Positions 35,866 to 48,197 of a stretch of DNA of 64,000 nt are shown here, piece by piece. Source of the DNA: Micrasema longulum. Lineage: Eukaryota > Arthropoda > Insecta > Trichoptera > Brachycentridae. The first letter of the stretch is position 1. Every line of letters begins with the position of its first letter. The position numbers and the translations under genes are program-made. The stretch is taken from the NCBI GenBank assembly GCA_022494885.1, contig JAGVSM010000231.1, positions 1-64,000 of the forward strand, written 5' to 3'. The notes under the pieces are model-generated. The model was not told the origin of the DNA, made no database searches, and worked only from the letters and a program-made list of their open reading frames with translations.

Positions 35866-36153
35866 TCTCGGCTACGCCATGAATTTCTTACTAAATAATT
35901 TCCACGTCACAAACTCGCCCCTGGGTAGCGCCTGCTAACGTCACTTAACAAAAACATCCTCGTTTTTATTACAATATTTCGGCTACGCTATGAATTTCTT
36001 TTTAAATAATTTCATACGTCACAAAGTCGCCCCTGGGTAGCGCCTGCTAACGTCACTTAACCAAAACATCCTCGTTTTTATTACAATATTTCGGCTACAC
36101 CATGAATTTCTTTTAAATTAATTTCATACGTCACAAAGTCGCCCCTGGGTAGC
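35866..36153 (+). repeat. Tandem repeat, unit 111-112 bp, about 2.6 copies
   Basis: CGGCTACGCCATGAATTTCT starts at 35869, and its counterparts start at 35980 and 36092. Each unit contains CGTCACAAAGTCGCCCCTGG and GTAGCGCCTGCTAACGTCAC. Copies are almost identical, indicating recent amplification. The array is less AT-rich than its flanks. A short hairpin with a T-run follows at 36160-36185. Confidence 0.9.
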
Positions 36154-36604
36154 TAAAAGTACTTCTTAGTACTTTTTTTGGCTTTTCCACCTCCCAGCCG
36201 ATAAAATGCTAGTAGTAATTTAACTAATGTGTGCTGTAAAGTTCCGTATGACCAAATAATATTATTTATTAATAGAATATTATTGACATGTATTTCAAGC
36301 ATTGCTGCATTCACGTTGTATTTCTAAGTTGAACTGTTGTGTTTTTCTATGGTTATGTTTACGGTCATCTGTCATGTATTAGCAAGCTCACTGGCTATAC
36401 TTACGCCCTAAAAAATATCAAATATTTATCAATAATGATAAGTTACGTTAAATGCATTCTCATATAAGTGATAAACATATGAGTAATTTTACACCTCGAC
36501 AAATTTGTGCCATCGGGGAATTAAGGATTAATGTGACTTCATAATTTTGTGATGCTCACATAATTCACCGTTGTAATTGCAATTACGCTTGTTTAAACAG
36601 TGAC

Positions 36605-36770
36605 AATTCTTATGGTGTAATGGATAAGACGCTTGTCTCAAAAACGTAGGGTTTTGAAAATTACCTAAATCTTATTTTTCTCAAGCCTGGGTGTTCTGTT
36701 CGATTAATCACCACTATAATAAGGGCTCTTGGCCTATTTATAGCGGTACAAACAATAAAAATGCAGAACA
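36605..36770 (+). repeat. SINE-B copy, degraded
   Basis: TATGGTGTAATGGATAAGAC then CTTGTCTCAAAAACG, followed by TTTTTCTCAAGCCTGGGTGT and GGCTCTTGGCC. It is collinear with 44843-45035, but the B-box is destroyed. Confidence 0.6.
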
Positions 36771-37354
36771 AAATTACAAATTTACCAATATTTCTTACAA
36801 ATTTATCTATGACATGAAATGGATTTTTGATACAATATTTCATTTTAAAACGTTCTTAAATACAGTGTTAAAAGATAATTAATATCAATATACCTGCAAA
36901 TTTCTTTCTTTCTTTTCATGGATTATTTTCTCTGTTTTTGATGTGAATTCCATTATTTCTATGTTAAGTATGTGTTTACATCGATAAATCTATCTTATTT
37001 TTAATTATAATTCATCATCACAATAAAATTGACCACGTCTTGACAGCACACAATATATCAACTCGCAGTGTGACGCCACAGAAACACATTATACCGCGGA
37101 CGAGAACTTCTTTCGGACAGAGATCTTTTAGCTTTATGGCTCCTAGAATTCATAATAAGTTAAGATATTTTATTCACTCAACGCGATGTAACTACTATAC
37201 AAAAAAATAAAATAACCCGGTGGGTTATTAAGTTAGGAAGAAAAGAAACTGAAAGCTTGTTGAACTTCATTGCAAAGTAAGTTATATTAACGTTAATATT
37301 ATCCACGACAATTTAAACACTATACAATACAATGACAGGAAGGATACAATTTAA

Positions 37355-37800
37355 ATATATGTATGTATGTGTATGTAACGATTTGTATGTATGTATATGT
37401 GTGTGAATGTATATATATATGTGTATATATACATATACACATATATGTATGTATATGTATGTATATGTATGTATATGTATGTATATGCATGTATATGTAT
37501 GTATATGTATGTATATGTATGTATATGTATGTATATGTATGTATATGTATGTATATGTATGTATATGTATGTATATGTATGTATATGTATGTATATGTAT
37601 GTATATGTATGTATATGTATGTATATGTATTTATATGTATGTATATGTATGTATATGTATGTATATGTATGTATATGTATGTATATGTATGTATATGTAT
37701 GTATATGTTTTTATATGTATGTATATGTATGTATATGTATGTATATGTATGTATATGTATGTATATGTATGTATATGTATGTATATATGCATGTGTATGT
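37355..37800 (+). repeat. Microsatellite, 10-bp unit GTATGTATAT
   Basis: About 40 near-perfect tandem units with few interruptions (TTTATATG near 37630, TTTTTATATG near 37707). Because the unit is 10 bp and stop-free, three + frames stay open for 130-160 codons as Tyr/Val/Met/Cys repeats. They are not genes. Confidence 0.95.
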
Positions 37801-37859
37801 GTGTATGAGTATGAATGTTAATAAGGGTGCACACGTGTGTGTGTGTGTATGTACATTGC

Positions 37860-40130
37860 GATATTTTAACAAACATATATGTTAGTCTGCCTTAGCACGG
37901 GTCTTTTTCTACTAGGCATTAATTTTGAATATATATAATAAAATAAACAAAATAGTTATAAAAATAAATAAAACAAATTTTTCCTTTCAGTGTCGTTTTT
38001 TTTAAAGTTAATTACCAGTTTCTGATAAATAAAATAATCGTGATAACTAATGTGTTCCTTTAATTTTTTCTCTTTCTTTAATACTTCAGTCACTATTTGT
38101 TTGCATTGAAGCTTGCTGTTTTGGTTCCTACACATCTTTAAAAAAATATATATATATAATATTAACTATGCTGTACTGTGAAATAAAATGAACAAATAAT
38201 AAAACTTTGTATGGTATAATATGTACACATACTAGTATTTAAGGTGAGTCGTAAGAAGCTTATTAAGAGTTTTTGTTACAATTTTTTCATATCAAATATG
38301 ATTACTAAAACGTTTTTCTATTGAATTGAAAGCATCCTTAATATTTTGTATCAAAACAGCTGAGGTTCCCCTTGGGACATCGCCGTATTACGGCAGACTT
38401 CGAAAATGTGTATTTACTCGTGTGTATATTTGAGGTTTTTTATTTTCAGCTCGATTTTATCAAAATAACCCCTTATTCATATCATAAATCAAAAAATACA
38501 AACGCAAATATAAATAAACATACATTTTTTATTGGTGCGTAAAAACCTCGTTTTTTTATGTGTATCTAAAAGAACACTTAATTAATCGACGACATATTAA
38601 ATAAATATAAGTTTACATTTTGTTTTGTTAACTACCCAAAACAATTGAACGTAGTTATGCAAAAAGCAGAGAGTCCACATTAAAAAAAATAAAAAAAAAT
38701 GTAATCAGGTGCAGTAAGATCAGTTCTATGTTCTGCTCAAAACCATCAGACCGTTTTCACACAAAAACTGTAAAAATCACCTTATAAAAATAGTGTCGAT
38801 CACAAAAATGGCATTTCTTAATTTGCAGAAAACAGCCACAGCACAAGAACAATCTTACGGTACTAAAATATCATTTAAACTGGTCAAATACACAAGAAGA
38901 ATCTTATTAATGATACAATAAACTTATGTTTTCATTGTTTATCATTTGTCAATGTTCAAAACATTCCAACTGTTGTGTAGATTTAATTATTCACTATTTT
39001 CACAAAGGTGCTATTATTTCAGTTTCACTTTTCTATGGCTGACTGCTTTCTGCATTACCACGTTCAATTATAATAAAGATGAAAAACTATTTGTAGCTGA
39101 TAGTCTTTTGGGACAAATATTGTTCAATATTTAAACTTGAAAATGAAATAAAATTGTGTACAGTATTTAGAAAAAAATCTTGGAAAAAAGGGAACAGAAT
39201 GCAAATACATTAAGCAATGATAAAAAATCATATCACAAATCATAGTATATCATTTATATTCTAACAAATTGTTCTAAAATCAGTGTTTCCAGGTCAGATA
39301 ACGAAAATTCAGAATAAAATTCCAATTTTCGATGGCTTTTATTTTCATAAAAAATACATTATTTTATAAAATTAAATGATACAGCGTTCTATCCGCCTAA
39401 CAAAACAGGGAAATGGCGTGATTGTTTTTGAAAATGGAGACACTCTTTAATATCTCGAACTGGTATCCCTCATCTTACATCTCAGAGTTTTAATATGCCA
39501 CCCGCTTATAGAGTCGCCCATATGGGCAAATACCGATCTATGATTATCAATCACGAAGTTGGCTTCAGTTTACTGCAACACGATGGGCCGTAGGTACTCA
39601 GGTCGAGAATTGCAAGCGCAAACCGAAACCGTTTGTCATACGTTTGTTGTTGAACCAAACGTTTGGAACGCTATTGTTCTCTGCAATAGAACAAAGGGAC
39701 ATCTCTAAAAATTTTGTGGGAGCGAAGTACAACTTTGAGCCTAACACAAACTCCTACCCCTCCCGTACTCATCCGTTTCACAATCTACGTCAAATACGTT
39801 TTTAATTGCAATTTTAAAAGTAATAAAAATACTTTTTTAGAAAATGATGATTGGGTTATTTAAAAAAAATACATTATAAAAAATGTTCCTCTGAAGTTTT
39901 GCAGTATGGCCCTAAAAAACTGTGTATAAAACTTGAAGCTTAGCCATGCCCAACCTCCTACATTTTACACTATTATTTGCAAAGAGATCTAGTAAAAGCA
40001 TACAAATCTATCTCAATGAACTATAAGTTGTGCGAAACCTGGACGTGAAGGTATAAAAACCCAAGTAGCTCTTAGAACATTTGATTTAAAAACTACCGTG
40101 GTTTTGACCTTCTATGGAGTTTGTTAAGAT
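37860..40130. other. Unassigned; less AT-rich patch at 39440-39800
   Basis: 39440-39800 is richer in G and C and free of recognised repeats, with TTGAACCAAACGTTTGGAAC. No convincing frame. The remainder is AT-rich and featureless. Confidence 0.35.
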
Positions 40131-40134
40131 TAAC

Positions 40135-40290
40135 AGATGTTTTAAAAGGGATAGAAAAACATTTTAAAAACAGAATATGAAAGCTTTAGCATTTACTGAG
40201 CGTATGACCTGTCTCATCACTTTTATTGTGTTTCATCAAAAACGTTCACCACTCCCTTTCGAAATTCTCCATCTCCGTGAGAATACCCAT
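40135..40290. repeat. Family A, decayed copy
   Basis: AAAAACATTTTAAAAACAGA, TTTACTGAGCGTATGACCTG and CGAAATTCTCCATCTCCGT are recognisable but diverged family A segments. Confidence 0.45.
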
Positions 40291-40329
40291 CGACGTTGAA
40301 TAAAATGAATATTCTCCATGTAGTTATCA

Positions 40330-40590
40330 CAATTCCTTAATCCACACCCTGTGGTTCATAAAACACATTGTTATTAATACATCGATCAATCGAATGTATA
40401 GTAGTTCGATAATTTGTCACCTGTCACATGTAGGTAATGCGATCATTCTTACGCTTTGGGTGGCAGTCCAAGAAAAACTAAATAAAGCAGTTAAAAAAAC
40501 CTTAAATATTTATTACAAATATTTCACATCCACTCTGCCAGAAATTGAACCTAGTTTCTCAAGAATGGTAGGCGAATGTGGATTATAAAT
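40330..40590 (-). repeat. SINE-1 copy, diverged
   Basis: TCCACACCCTGTGGTTCATA, TGCGATCATTCTTACGCTTT and GGTGGCAGTCCAAG occur in SINE-1 order. The tRNA-like head is at the right (minus-strand B-box GGTTCAATTTCTGGCAG). The 64-codon + frame over it is a by-product. Confidence 0.65.
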
Positions 40591-41014
40591 ATTTTGGATT
40601 TTAGAAAAGTTAATTATGACGATAAATCAGTTTCTTTGTTTTATCGATAAACAGAACGAGTCTCTTGTTTGTATGTATCTAAAGGGAAACTTTGGTCATT
40701 TACTTTTATTATTAATTAATATCCTCACTTGTTCATGTACTAAATTTGACGTAGGAAGAACCTCGAATAAATAAATCGACAATATCAAATATCAAATTAA
40801 GAGAAATTCAATATAACCAATATAAAAGTATCAAGAAAATCGATGAATGTTGCTGACGAAGTATGAATGTGCCAGAACTACTATTCATTGCAAATAATAA
40901 TTCCAAATGTGGTTTTTATCAATTCTTGGCCAATCGATAAATTGAAGTGATTTATGGTCATTTATTGGCTTACTTTTTACAAATCTTACTTGTACAATCT
41001 ACAAACTAACATAT

Positions 41015-41580
41015 TACAACAGACATTTTACTGAAGGGAATACAGCAGTTTAGGCATCCACAGGGCTTATGACCTGTCATAAGCTAGTTTAAGTGGCCAT
41101 TTTACACACTTTGTAACATTCACCATTCTGCTTATACTTGATATTTAATTTCTGCGACTCTTCCATCTGTTGACTACAAAAATTTGGACAAACTCGAAAC
41201 ATTGTTGATGAATTCGCCTGGTCCAAGAAGAAGTATAAAAATAAAAAATATTTTCAGGTTTTACCAAGTACGTCGGTGAAATAATTAATCAATTAAATTT
41301 CACCCGCAACAATAAAGGTTTCAGCTCTTTAACTTCACAAACGTTATCATATGGAAGAGGCGAAGGAAAATGCCATGATGTGTAATATAGGCATAATGGT
41401 AAATGTTTCACCGCGTGTAAAGTGGCCACTCAAACCAGCCAATCATAAGCCCTGAGATTTCTTTATTCCCTTCTGTAAAATGTTATTCGTGTCTGTTGTA
41501 ATATGTTTATATTAAAAGATCGCTACGGGATTGAATCCAGTCCTTGTCTACAAAAAATTGGACCAACTCAAAACATTGTC
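41015..41580. repeat. Family A foldback, long head-to-head pair
   Basis: Left arm about 41015-41145 (CCACAGGGCTTATGACCTGT, AGTGGCCATTTTACACA). Right arm about 41390-41505 (GTGTAAAGTGGCCACTCAAA, CCAGCCAATCATAAGCCCTG, GTGTCTGTTGTAATATG). The spacer holds ATTTTCAGGTTTTACCAAGT and TTTCACCCGCAACAATAAAG. It ends with TTGTCTACAAAAAATTGGAC then CAACTCAAAACATTGTC, the family terminus. Confidence 0.7.
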
Positions 41581-42640
41581 AATCTTCATACAATTTATGG
41601 CGATTTTTTTTTTAAAGTAGCCTTATAATTTATAACTCAATAAAGTTGAAATAAAATGTATCCTTGAAGAACTAATATTCTTGTTATTCGTTATAATAAC
41701 ATTAATTTAAAACAACATTGTTTTTAGCAACATCGTTTTATTTTTATTTAAGTTATTTATTTACAATTCTTGATGGAATTCAACTGTAATGATTCATTAT
41801 ATTAATCCAGTCTGATGATGCCCATTCATATAAATGATTAAATCATTATTTTTTATTTTCACCTTTATTAATATTGGAGTAGATGAACACTTAACGTTCC
41901 TAAAGAAAAATATTTTTTTCTGAATTTGCAAACCATCTTTTTATAATATACCTTTTATTAAAACACTGGAAAAAAACTTGTTCACGTTGAAAAAAACAAC
42001 ATGTAAATCTAAGAAAATAAAAAAAGTGAAAAAAAAAACTAAATAAACAAAAGTCAAATCCTGTATATTTTTAACGTTTCTATCTCACTTCACACTTTAC
42101 ATCCTTTACAAGAATAATATAATGACTTGATTTATTTTTCGGTATAATATTTTGTAATTACTTTTGAAATAAAATAGGATATTACTCATAAGTTCATTAT
42201 ACCTTGATGAACAAGTTTGTGTAGCTTAGAAACCAATCAGTAGAAATAATAAAAAATAAATGGATACAAATAAAGTAGTAATAAATGTATTTCATTCAAG
42301 TTCAAATAATTTATCAAGAAGGAAAATTGTCGGTGAATTGAATTTTTTGGCAAAGGGAACCTTAGAAGCGTTCTGTTAATATATTACTTTCGATTTTAAT
42401 CAACCAAAAATACTGTTGGAGTATCAGGAAAACTATCGTGAATGAGAGTAAATAAATAAATAATTTAAAATAAAGGGCTCATAACAAATTTATTTCAGTA
42501 AAACGTTTTCGAAAAAAAAAAACGGGTTACGCTCTATTGCAGTATTGCCAACGATTTATAAAAGCCAATGCATTTGACGAGGTTTTTATTTGTTTGTTTT
42601 AGAACAATAACAAACTAACGGCAACATTAAAATCGAAATA
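41581..42640. other. Unassigned; one family C end at 42190-42250
   Basis: GATGAACAAGTTTGTGTAGC then TTAGAAACCAATCAGTAGAA is a solitary family C motif. Otherwise AT-rich and featureless. Confidence 0.4.
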
Positions 42641-42654
42641 TATAAAACAATATA

Positions 42655-42885
42655 TAACTCCATGGTCAATGAAGAAGTATAAAAATTAAAAATTAAAATT
42701 TCAGGCGTTGCTTAGTATGTAGATGATATAATTCAATCACACGAATCTCACCCGCATAAATAAAAGTTTAAGCTCTTTAACTTCAAAAACATCAGCTGAT
42801 GAAAGAACTGAAGGATTATAGATGCTTAAATATAACCTTCTCTTAAATGTTCTTAATCTCTGTTGTAACATATTAATATATAACT
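42655..42885 (-). repeat. Family A, single arm
   Basis: CTCCATGGTCAATGAAGAAG, ATTTCAGGCGTTGCTTAGTA, TCACCCGCATAAATAAAAG and TTAATCTCTGTTGTAACATA. It has the internal spacer and one arm end; the palindromic core is deleted. Confidence 0.55.
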
Positions 42886-43039
42886 GGGTCTGTAATCATT
42901 CGTAACTGCTCACTGCGTGTAAGTTAAAACATATAAGGATTTTTGTGTAAATTAAGCAATGAAATACAGTACAAAAAGAAAGAAGCTTTAGGTGTTCGAA
43001 TGTCGAAATACGTGCTTTATGTAAGGCATTATCGACAAA

Positions 43040-43325
43040 ATCAAAAAGAGAGCTTTTTGTTTGTTTCGATTAAAATTGCAAAGCGAATAGATGGCGAAAG
43101 AACATCAAAAAAGATTAACGATGTGAATGTGAATGTTGATAGATGCAGAAAATGAGAAAGACCGAAAAGATATGGCATGACCAAATCTAACGAATACTTG
43201 AGGGTGAACATTTATGAATGTAGAGAGAACGAGGTATGTTTGCAAAGACAGAGTAATTTGGCGTTTTATTCTCTCTGCCTACCCCAACGGGGAAACGGCA
43301 TAGTGGATTGTTTAAGAAAGAAAAT
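43040..43325 (+). pseudogene. LINE ORF2 C-terminal fragment
   Basis: KRIDGERTSKKINDVNVNVD, RCRK, stop, then MTKSNEYLRVNIYECR, EVCLQRQSN and SLCLPQRGNG. The block RMdgERtxKkI.davV.dgRrkGRPkk..d..., ending CLPxxGN, is the tail of the same LINE family as 49190-49715 (minus). One stop interrupts it. Confidence 0.6.
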
Positions 43326-43329
43326 TTAA

Positions 43330-44370
43330 AATATGAATAAAATGAAAGCAAATTTACTAACAAATGATTAAGGGCAAAAATTGTTGGAAACTTTTCCAAT
43401 GAAATTCTTATTTGCTCTCCAAATATGTAATGTCTATGTGTATGTAACCTGATAACTTTTGACCAATAATCTGGTCAGTACTTGTTCATCGCAATAATAA
43501 TATTTGATGATCAAGGTTGAACAAGATTCAACTACAAATCAAGGGGTGATGAGGTATTTTTCAAATTGATGGAATTAACGATTTGAACAGCCTTAATATT
43601 AAAATAATTAATAATTAAAATAATTATTTAACCCGGTACAAACTACGTACCTCTTATTCATTTTCTGATAATCTGTAGCCTGAACGTAAAACACTGAACA
43701 GATAATACTCGTATGTCAGCAGACGATGTATTTTAGGTATCTACATACTTTATATTTTATGTGAGTTTTTTTAAGCCTTCATATGGAAATAGTCATGTTT
43801 TGAAACCGGTCAGCATATTCAATTTATTTTGAATTTTTTTTTTACACAAATATAAACACGTTATATTATTAAATGTGGATGAAAATATTATTTCATAGCA
43901 GCCATGTCACTGGAATACGAGATGGGTTCAATAAATGGGTTAAAAAAGATGGGTTAAAATAAGATGAGAAAACGAAGAATATATGTAATTAGTAAATACT
44001 TAAACCCCACCAACCCACTTTTGTGTGGCTTGTTGGTGGAGATTTCTTTATATAAAATCAATCCTATTTAAAAATTAATATCTTAACATCAATGATTTCA
44101 GTCAAAATAAAAACTGGCAAGACCTTAAAAACTAAATGCGACATAAAAACATTATTATAAGTATATCAAATTTGAACATATTATTTTATACTACATTCAT
44201 TTTAAAAATCTCGATTGAGAAGTCATAATGTTATTTTATTATTGTAACATTTATTATTAAATCTGAGGTCAGTACGAATCAGATTAAAAATATATGCTAT
44301 AGCTTTAATTTCTACTTTCATTTTTATTACAAACAAGCTAACGTTCGGGCAGGACAACTTCTCTCAGTCC
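43330..44370. other. Unassigned AT-rich sequence
   Basis: Nothing recognised. A short inverted pair lies at 44007-44042 (CACCAACCCAC / TTGTTGGTG). Confidence 0.4.
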
Positions 44371-44371
44371 G

Positions 44372-44505
44372 CTTGTATATTATATTAAATGAACACAATC
44401 GAAAGATGTCAATAATTGTATTGAGTTAAAAATAGATATGTACATATACCCGATTATTTTTGTGTTTCGGATTACATAAATTGTGAGGATATGCGGTGAA
44501 AGGAA
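44372..44505 (+). repeat. Dispersed repeat family E, copy 2
   Basis: Second copy of the repeat at 9755-9890, with the same succession of motifs ending GAGGATATGCGGTGAAA. It lies in direct orientation about 34.6 kb away. Confidence 0.65.
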
Positions 44506-44842
44506 ATTTTGAAATAGGTATTTGAACGTTGTTTTCCTGTCACTGTCTTGAAGATGCCTCAACGAAGCCATGCAAAAAGGATAACAACATTTCGGACAAA
44601 AACAAAACCGACGTTTCTTTGTCCTATTTTCCACAACTGAGATCTGAACCGATTAAAAAAAAAAACAAAATGTTAAAATATTTTTTTCTGTATCGGTACG
44701 TTTTGTATTTTTCTAAAATAGTTATGACATGTGTATACCGTGCGCCCGACGACCGCAGATAACATTATACAGTTTTATAGATTATTCGATGGTTTTAGTT
44801 CCAATGATAAACTATTTAGACACGCAGATGGTAGGCGCAGAA

Positions 44843-45035
44843 AGCGGCCTCCGTGGTGTAGTGGTCAAGACGTTTGACTCACGCACGGAAGGTTCCGGGT
44901 TCGATTCCCGGTAAGAACACAATTTTTTTTTTTTAAAAAAGTGATTTTTCTCAAGCCTAGGTGCTCTGTGATGTAATTCACCGCTGTAATTAGGCCTCCT
45001 GGACGGTTGTGGTGCAAAAAAAAAATGTAAATGTA
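44843..45035 (+). repeat. SINE-B, near-complete copy
   Basis: The tRNA-like head GGCCTCCGTGGTGTAGTGGT has an A-box-like start and a perfect B-box GGTTCGATTCCCGGT. The body follows: TTTTTCTCAAGCCTAGGTGC, TGATGTAATTCACCGCTGTA and AGGCCTCC, with GGTTGTGGTGC before an A-rich tail. The same family is at 50400-50597 (minus). It lacks a closed acceptor stem, so it is a SINE and not a tRNA gene. Confidence 0.85.
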
Positions 45036-45039
45036 AAAA

Positions 45040-47200
45040 AAAAATGTTAATATTTATAGTGTCATAATCCAGGGTAAAAATTCGTTAAAACGTTTGTTTG
45101 AAGAAAAATAAGACCACGTTTTCCCTCAAGATAAAAAATTACTAAGTATACCTACAATATATGCAAAATAATGCTTTTACGTAATCAAAGAAACAGGTTC
45201 GGTTTTCTTAAATAAAACAACTGACCTAATAAGACACACAGACGCACCCCGAGTCTTATAAAATTATGACACTTAACTCATGCCCAGACGCTCAATCATG
45301 GCCAATGCATATTTAGTCGTTCTTTTACCGCCAGCCGGTTTTGACATGAGCTTGATATTTTATTTAAAATCCAGATTATCAGTTTGATAAATTTAAAAAA
45401 TATTGAAATTTTTCACTATTCCGAAATGATGCAGAGCCACAATATTCCTTGAACGGGGAGTGTTTTAAGTGATCTATATCGGAGATTTTTGTTAACTCTC
45501 TGAGTGAAGAATTAGGTTAACAAATTAATTATATTTCCAACTATTAAAATACAATGCGCTACCTACGTTGAGTTTTAATAAGTGTCGGTTGAAAAAAAGC
45601 ACAAAAGAGAAAGAAAAGTTTATCATTTGTATCTTCCGGTCATTAATTGGCGAGTATTGTGATCGAAGCGGAGTAGGCGGCTTTACAAATAGCGGAGCGC
45701 GTGCTATTCAATCCGCGCCACAAAAAAGGGTGACGTAGCATCGGGAGACCATCTGGGGCAGAAAAATACACAAAAACTTCCGATAAGAGACCAACAGTAT
45801 AATATAATAGTCCTTCCAGGGCGGGGCTAGTGGGCGGGACGCCAGAAGTGTGAGATAACCGGAAAAAGGGTTTTTCACGTTGCTCTAACTAATTACGTAC
45901 ACATGGATTTTTATACTACGCGTTTTGTTAAACTAAGCTTTTTGAGGGTCAGATTATTAAAAACATCATTCCAATCATTCCAATCATTCCAACTGTAGCA
46001 ATATAACTGATTTATTTTGTATGCAGATAATTGTTAGGATTCCATATTAAAACTTGGAAAAGCGTCCAAAATAAAACAGTTTATTGGATTTAATTAAACT
46101 AATATTCATACATTTAAAAAAAAAATATGTGATGCATTTCGTCTTGTTAGCACATGATTAATTAATTTTTAATTACGTTTCTTTTCTTGGTCTGTATAAA
46201 AAAAATGTTAAATGCCCCTATAAACTATAAAACTATTATACACCTATATTATTTAAAAGCAACTATTGTTGTATAAAGAATTTTTGTTTGATAATATCCT
46301 ATCAAGATAAAATACGTCATATTAATTTTAAAAAGTTATATTTAAGTATAATTAAATTCAATAAAAGTGTTTTGTTTTGGATGCTTTACCAAATTTAAAT
46401 ATACCCGATAATTAAACTGCTAATTCTGTTCGTATAGTTGAGTAATAAGTTTATTTTAATTATTAAAGTCTACAAAAAATAAACAACACATATGAGATTG
46501 GTAAAATATTTACAATTTGTAACGTTTATATAGTTAAATCGTCAATTATATGTACAAATAAGTAAAATAAAATTTTTTTTTTTCAATTTTAAAAAATATA
46601 TCTAAGGTTAAAATCTCAAATTGAAATTTTTTAAATTCCATGAAAAAAAAGTGCATGAATTTACGTAAAAATACGTGAAAATGCCCTTTCTGTCATGCTC
46701 CGTGCAATAAATATTACTCCAAATACACAAAGACATCTTGAAAGTAATTAAATGTTCACTTTAATTCAGTTAAACTTTTGAAATATTTCAAAACGCTGGA
46801 GCCACCTGTCTCTATGAAAATTAGTATGGCAAGTCATTATATGCATTTACTTGTCGCGCGCCGTGCACGGTGCGCATCGCGTCGCGTCGCGTCGTTGCGT
46901 TATACAGTAATTCTGACAATACGTATTCATTTATTTTTCGGTTTGGGAAATTCTTTGAATAGGACGCACGTCAGTTTTAAAGTTTTTTTATTTTTTTTAT
47001 TTAACCTAATTATAATTGTATTTAATTTATTTATATTTTTTTAAAATTCTTAATTTGGCTTGTTTGTGTCTTGCGCCTTAGTTTGATGAAATATCGATAC
47101 TAAAAAAGGTTTTGAAGAAAATTGTAAACTTTAAACGGCTGACTGATCATGGAATTTCCCAAGTCAGGGCGGAAAAAGAATAAAGTTCTAATTGTTAAGT
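45040..47200. other. Unassigned; GC-richer patches at 45640-45860 and 46855-46915
   Basis: 45640-45860 contains GGCGGGGCTAGTGGGCGGG and TCAATCCGCGCCAC. 46855-46915 has CGCGCCGTGCACGGTGCGC followed by a CGCGT pentamer repeat. ATTCCAATC recurs three times at about 45966-45993. No gene or known family could be assigned. Confidence 0.35.
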
Positions 47201-47206
47201 ATGTTA

Positions 47207-47350
47207 ATAAATATTTGTATATGACCACTTATCACATTTTCTATGTCTACCGGCTTCGAGACGTACCCGTTTTTTCATCACGACATCAATCAAACCAACA
47301 TGCCAAACCCACCATACACATTCACCATAGTTGTTGTATAAAAATATAAT
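47207..47350 (+). repeat. Family B repeat
   Basis: TTTCTATGTCTACCGGCTTC then GAGACGTACCCGTTTTTTCA, AACCCACCATACACATTCAC and GTTGTATAAAAATATAA. One of four + strand copies. Confidence 0.65.
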
Positions 47351-47784
47351 ATAATGATGGATACAAAATACATTAAAAAAATACTCTTAATAAATACTCT
47401 TATTAATAAAATAGAAAAATAAAGAAAAAAAAAATAAGGAAATAAACGCGGAAGAATTATTAACGTAAATACATCCATACTATATGTATCCAATTTTTTT
47501 TTAAATAATGTCAAATTTGCTTTGTATCCAAATAATAATATTGGTCAAGTGTTATTTAAAATAAAGATAAAAATCATTTATCTTTCAGTTTACGTTATTA
47601 AAACAACCAGTAATTTAAATTTAATTTTAAGTGTTAAAAAATACATAACGTGAGTTCAAAATAACAATTTTTCCGAATTTACAAAACTTTTAATCATTAA
47701 AAGAGTTAAAATCAGAAATACAAATAATAAAGGATGAAAAGTAAAATACATGGGAATATTTCACATTACGAAGGCTTTAAAAAA

Positions 47785-47935
47785 TAATGTTCCGTTGATC
47801 AATATTCAAACAACCTTTCAATATAGCCCATTATACGATGTTCCATTGAAATGGTTACCCTATACTTATTAAACTCATACCCCTTCCTTCATCCCCTCTC
47901 TTTTAATCAACTTTTTATCCTTGATGAGTGTTTTC
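47785..47935 (+). repeat. Family F repeat
   Basis: GTTGATCAATATTCAAACAA, then ACGATGTTCCATTGAAATGG and ACTTATTAAACTCATACC. The reverse complement occurs at 14990-15130. The type is unknown. Confidence 0.55.
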
Positions 47936-48197
47936 GACTCTTTAAATACTCTCAGGTAAAAATCATGAAAACTTGTAATCGAGTCTGAAAAAAGCCCTCT
48001 CCTAGTACATTTATGGTTGGCATGATGTTTAACATGTTGTTTACCATGCGCCGAGTTTGATTAGAAAAATATTGTTTTTGAAGATTGTCATGCAAAGCAA
48101 TACCATACTTGATTGCAATCAAGATACAAAATATTTTTTTTTTTTACTTAACACATAAACAGAAGTATTAATTTCATGACATCATTTGCTTTGTTGA

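Noticed and set aside
37363..37885. Three long overlapping + strand frames (133-164 codons) and one minus frame of Tyr/Val/Met/Cys/Ile/His/Thr repeats
   Set aside because: They are read-through of a stop-free 10-bp microsatellite; the same repeat is seen in all three frames.
44850..44925. Apparent tRNA gene with a perfect B-box
   Set aside because: No closed acceptor stem and it continues into a SINE body found at two other loci, so it is a SINE head.
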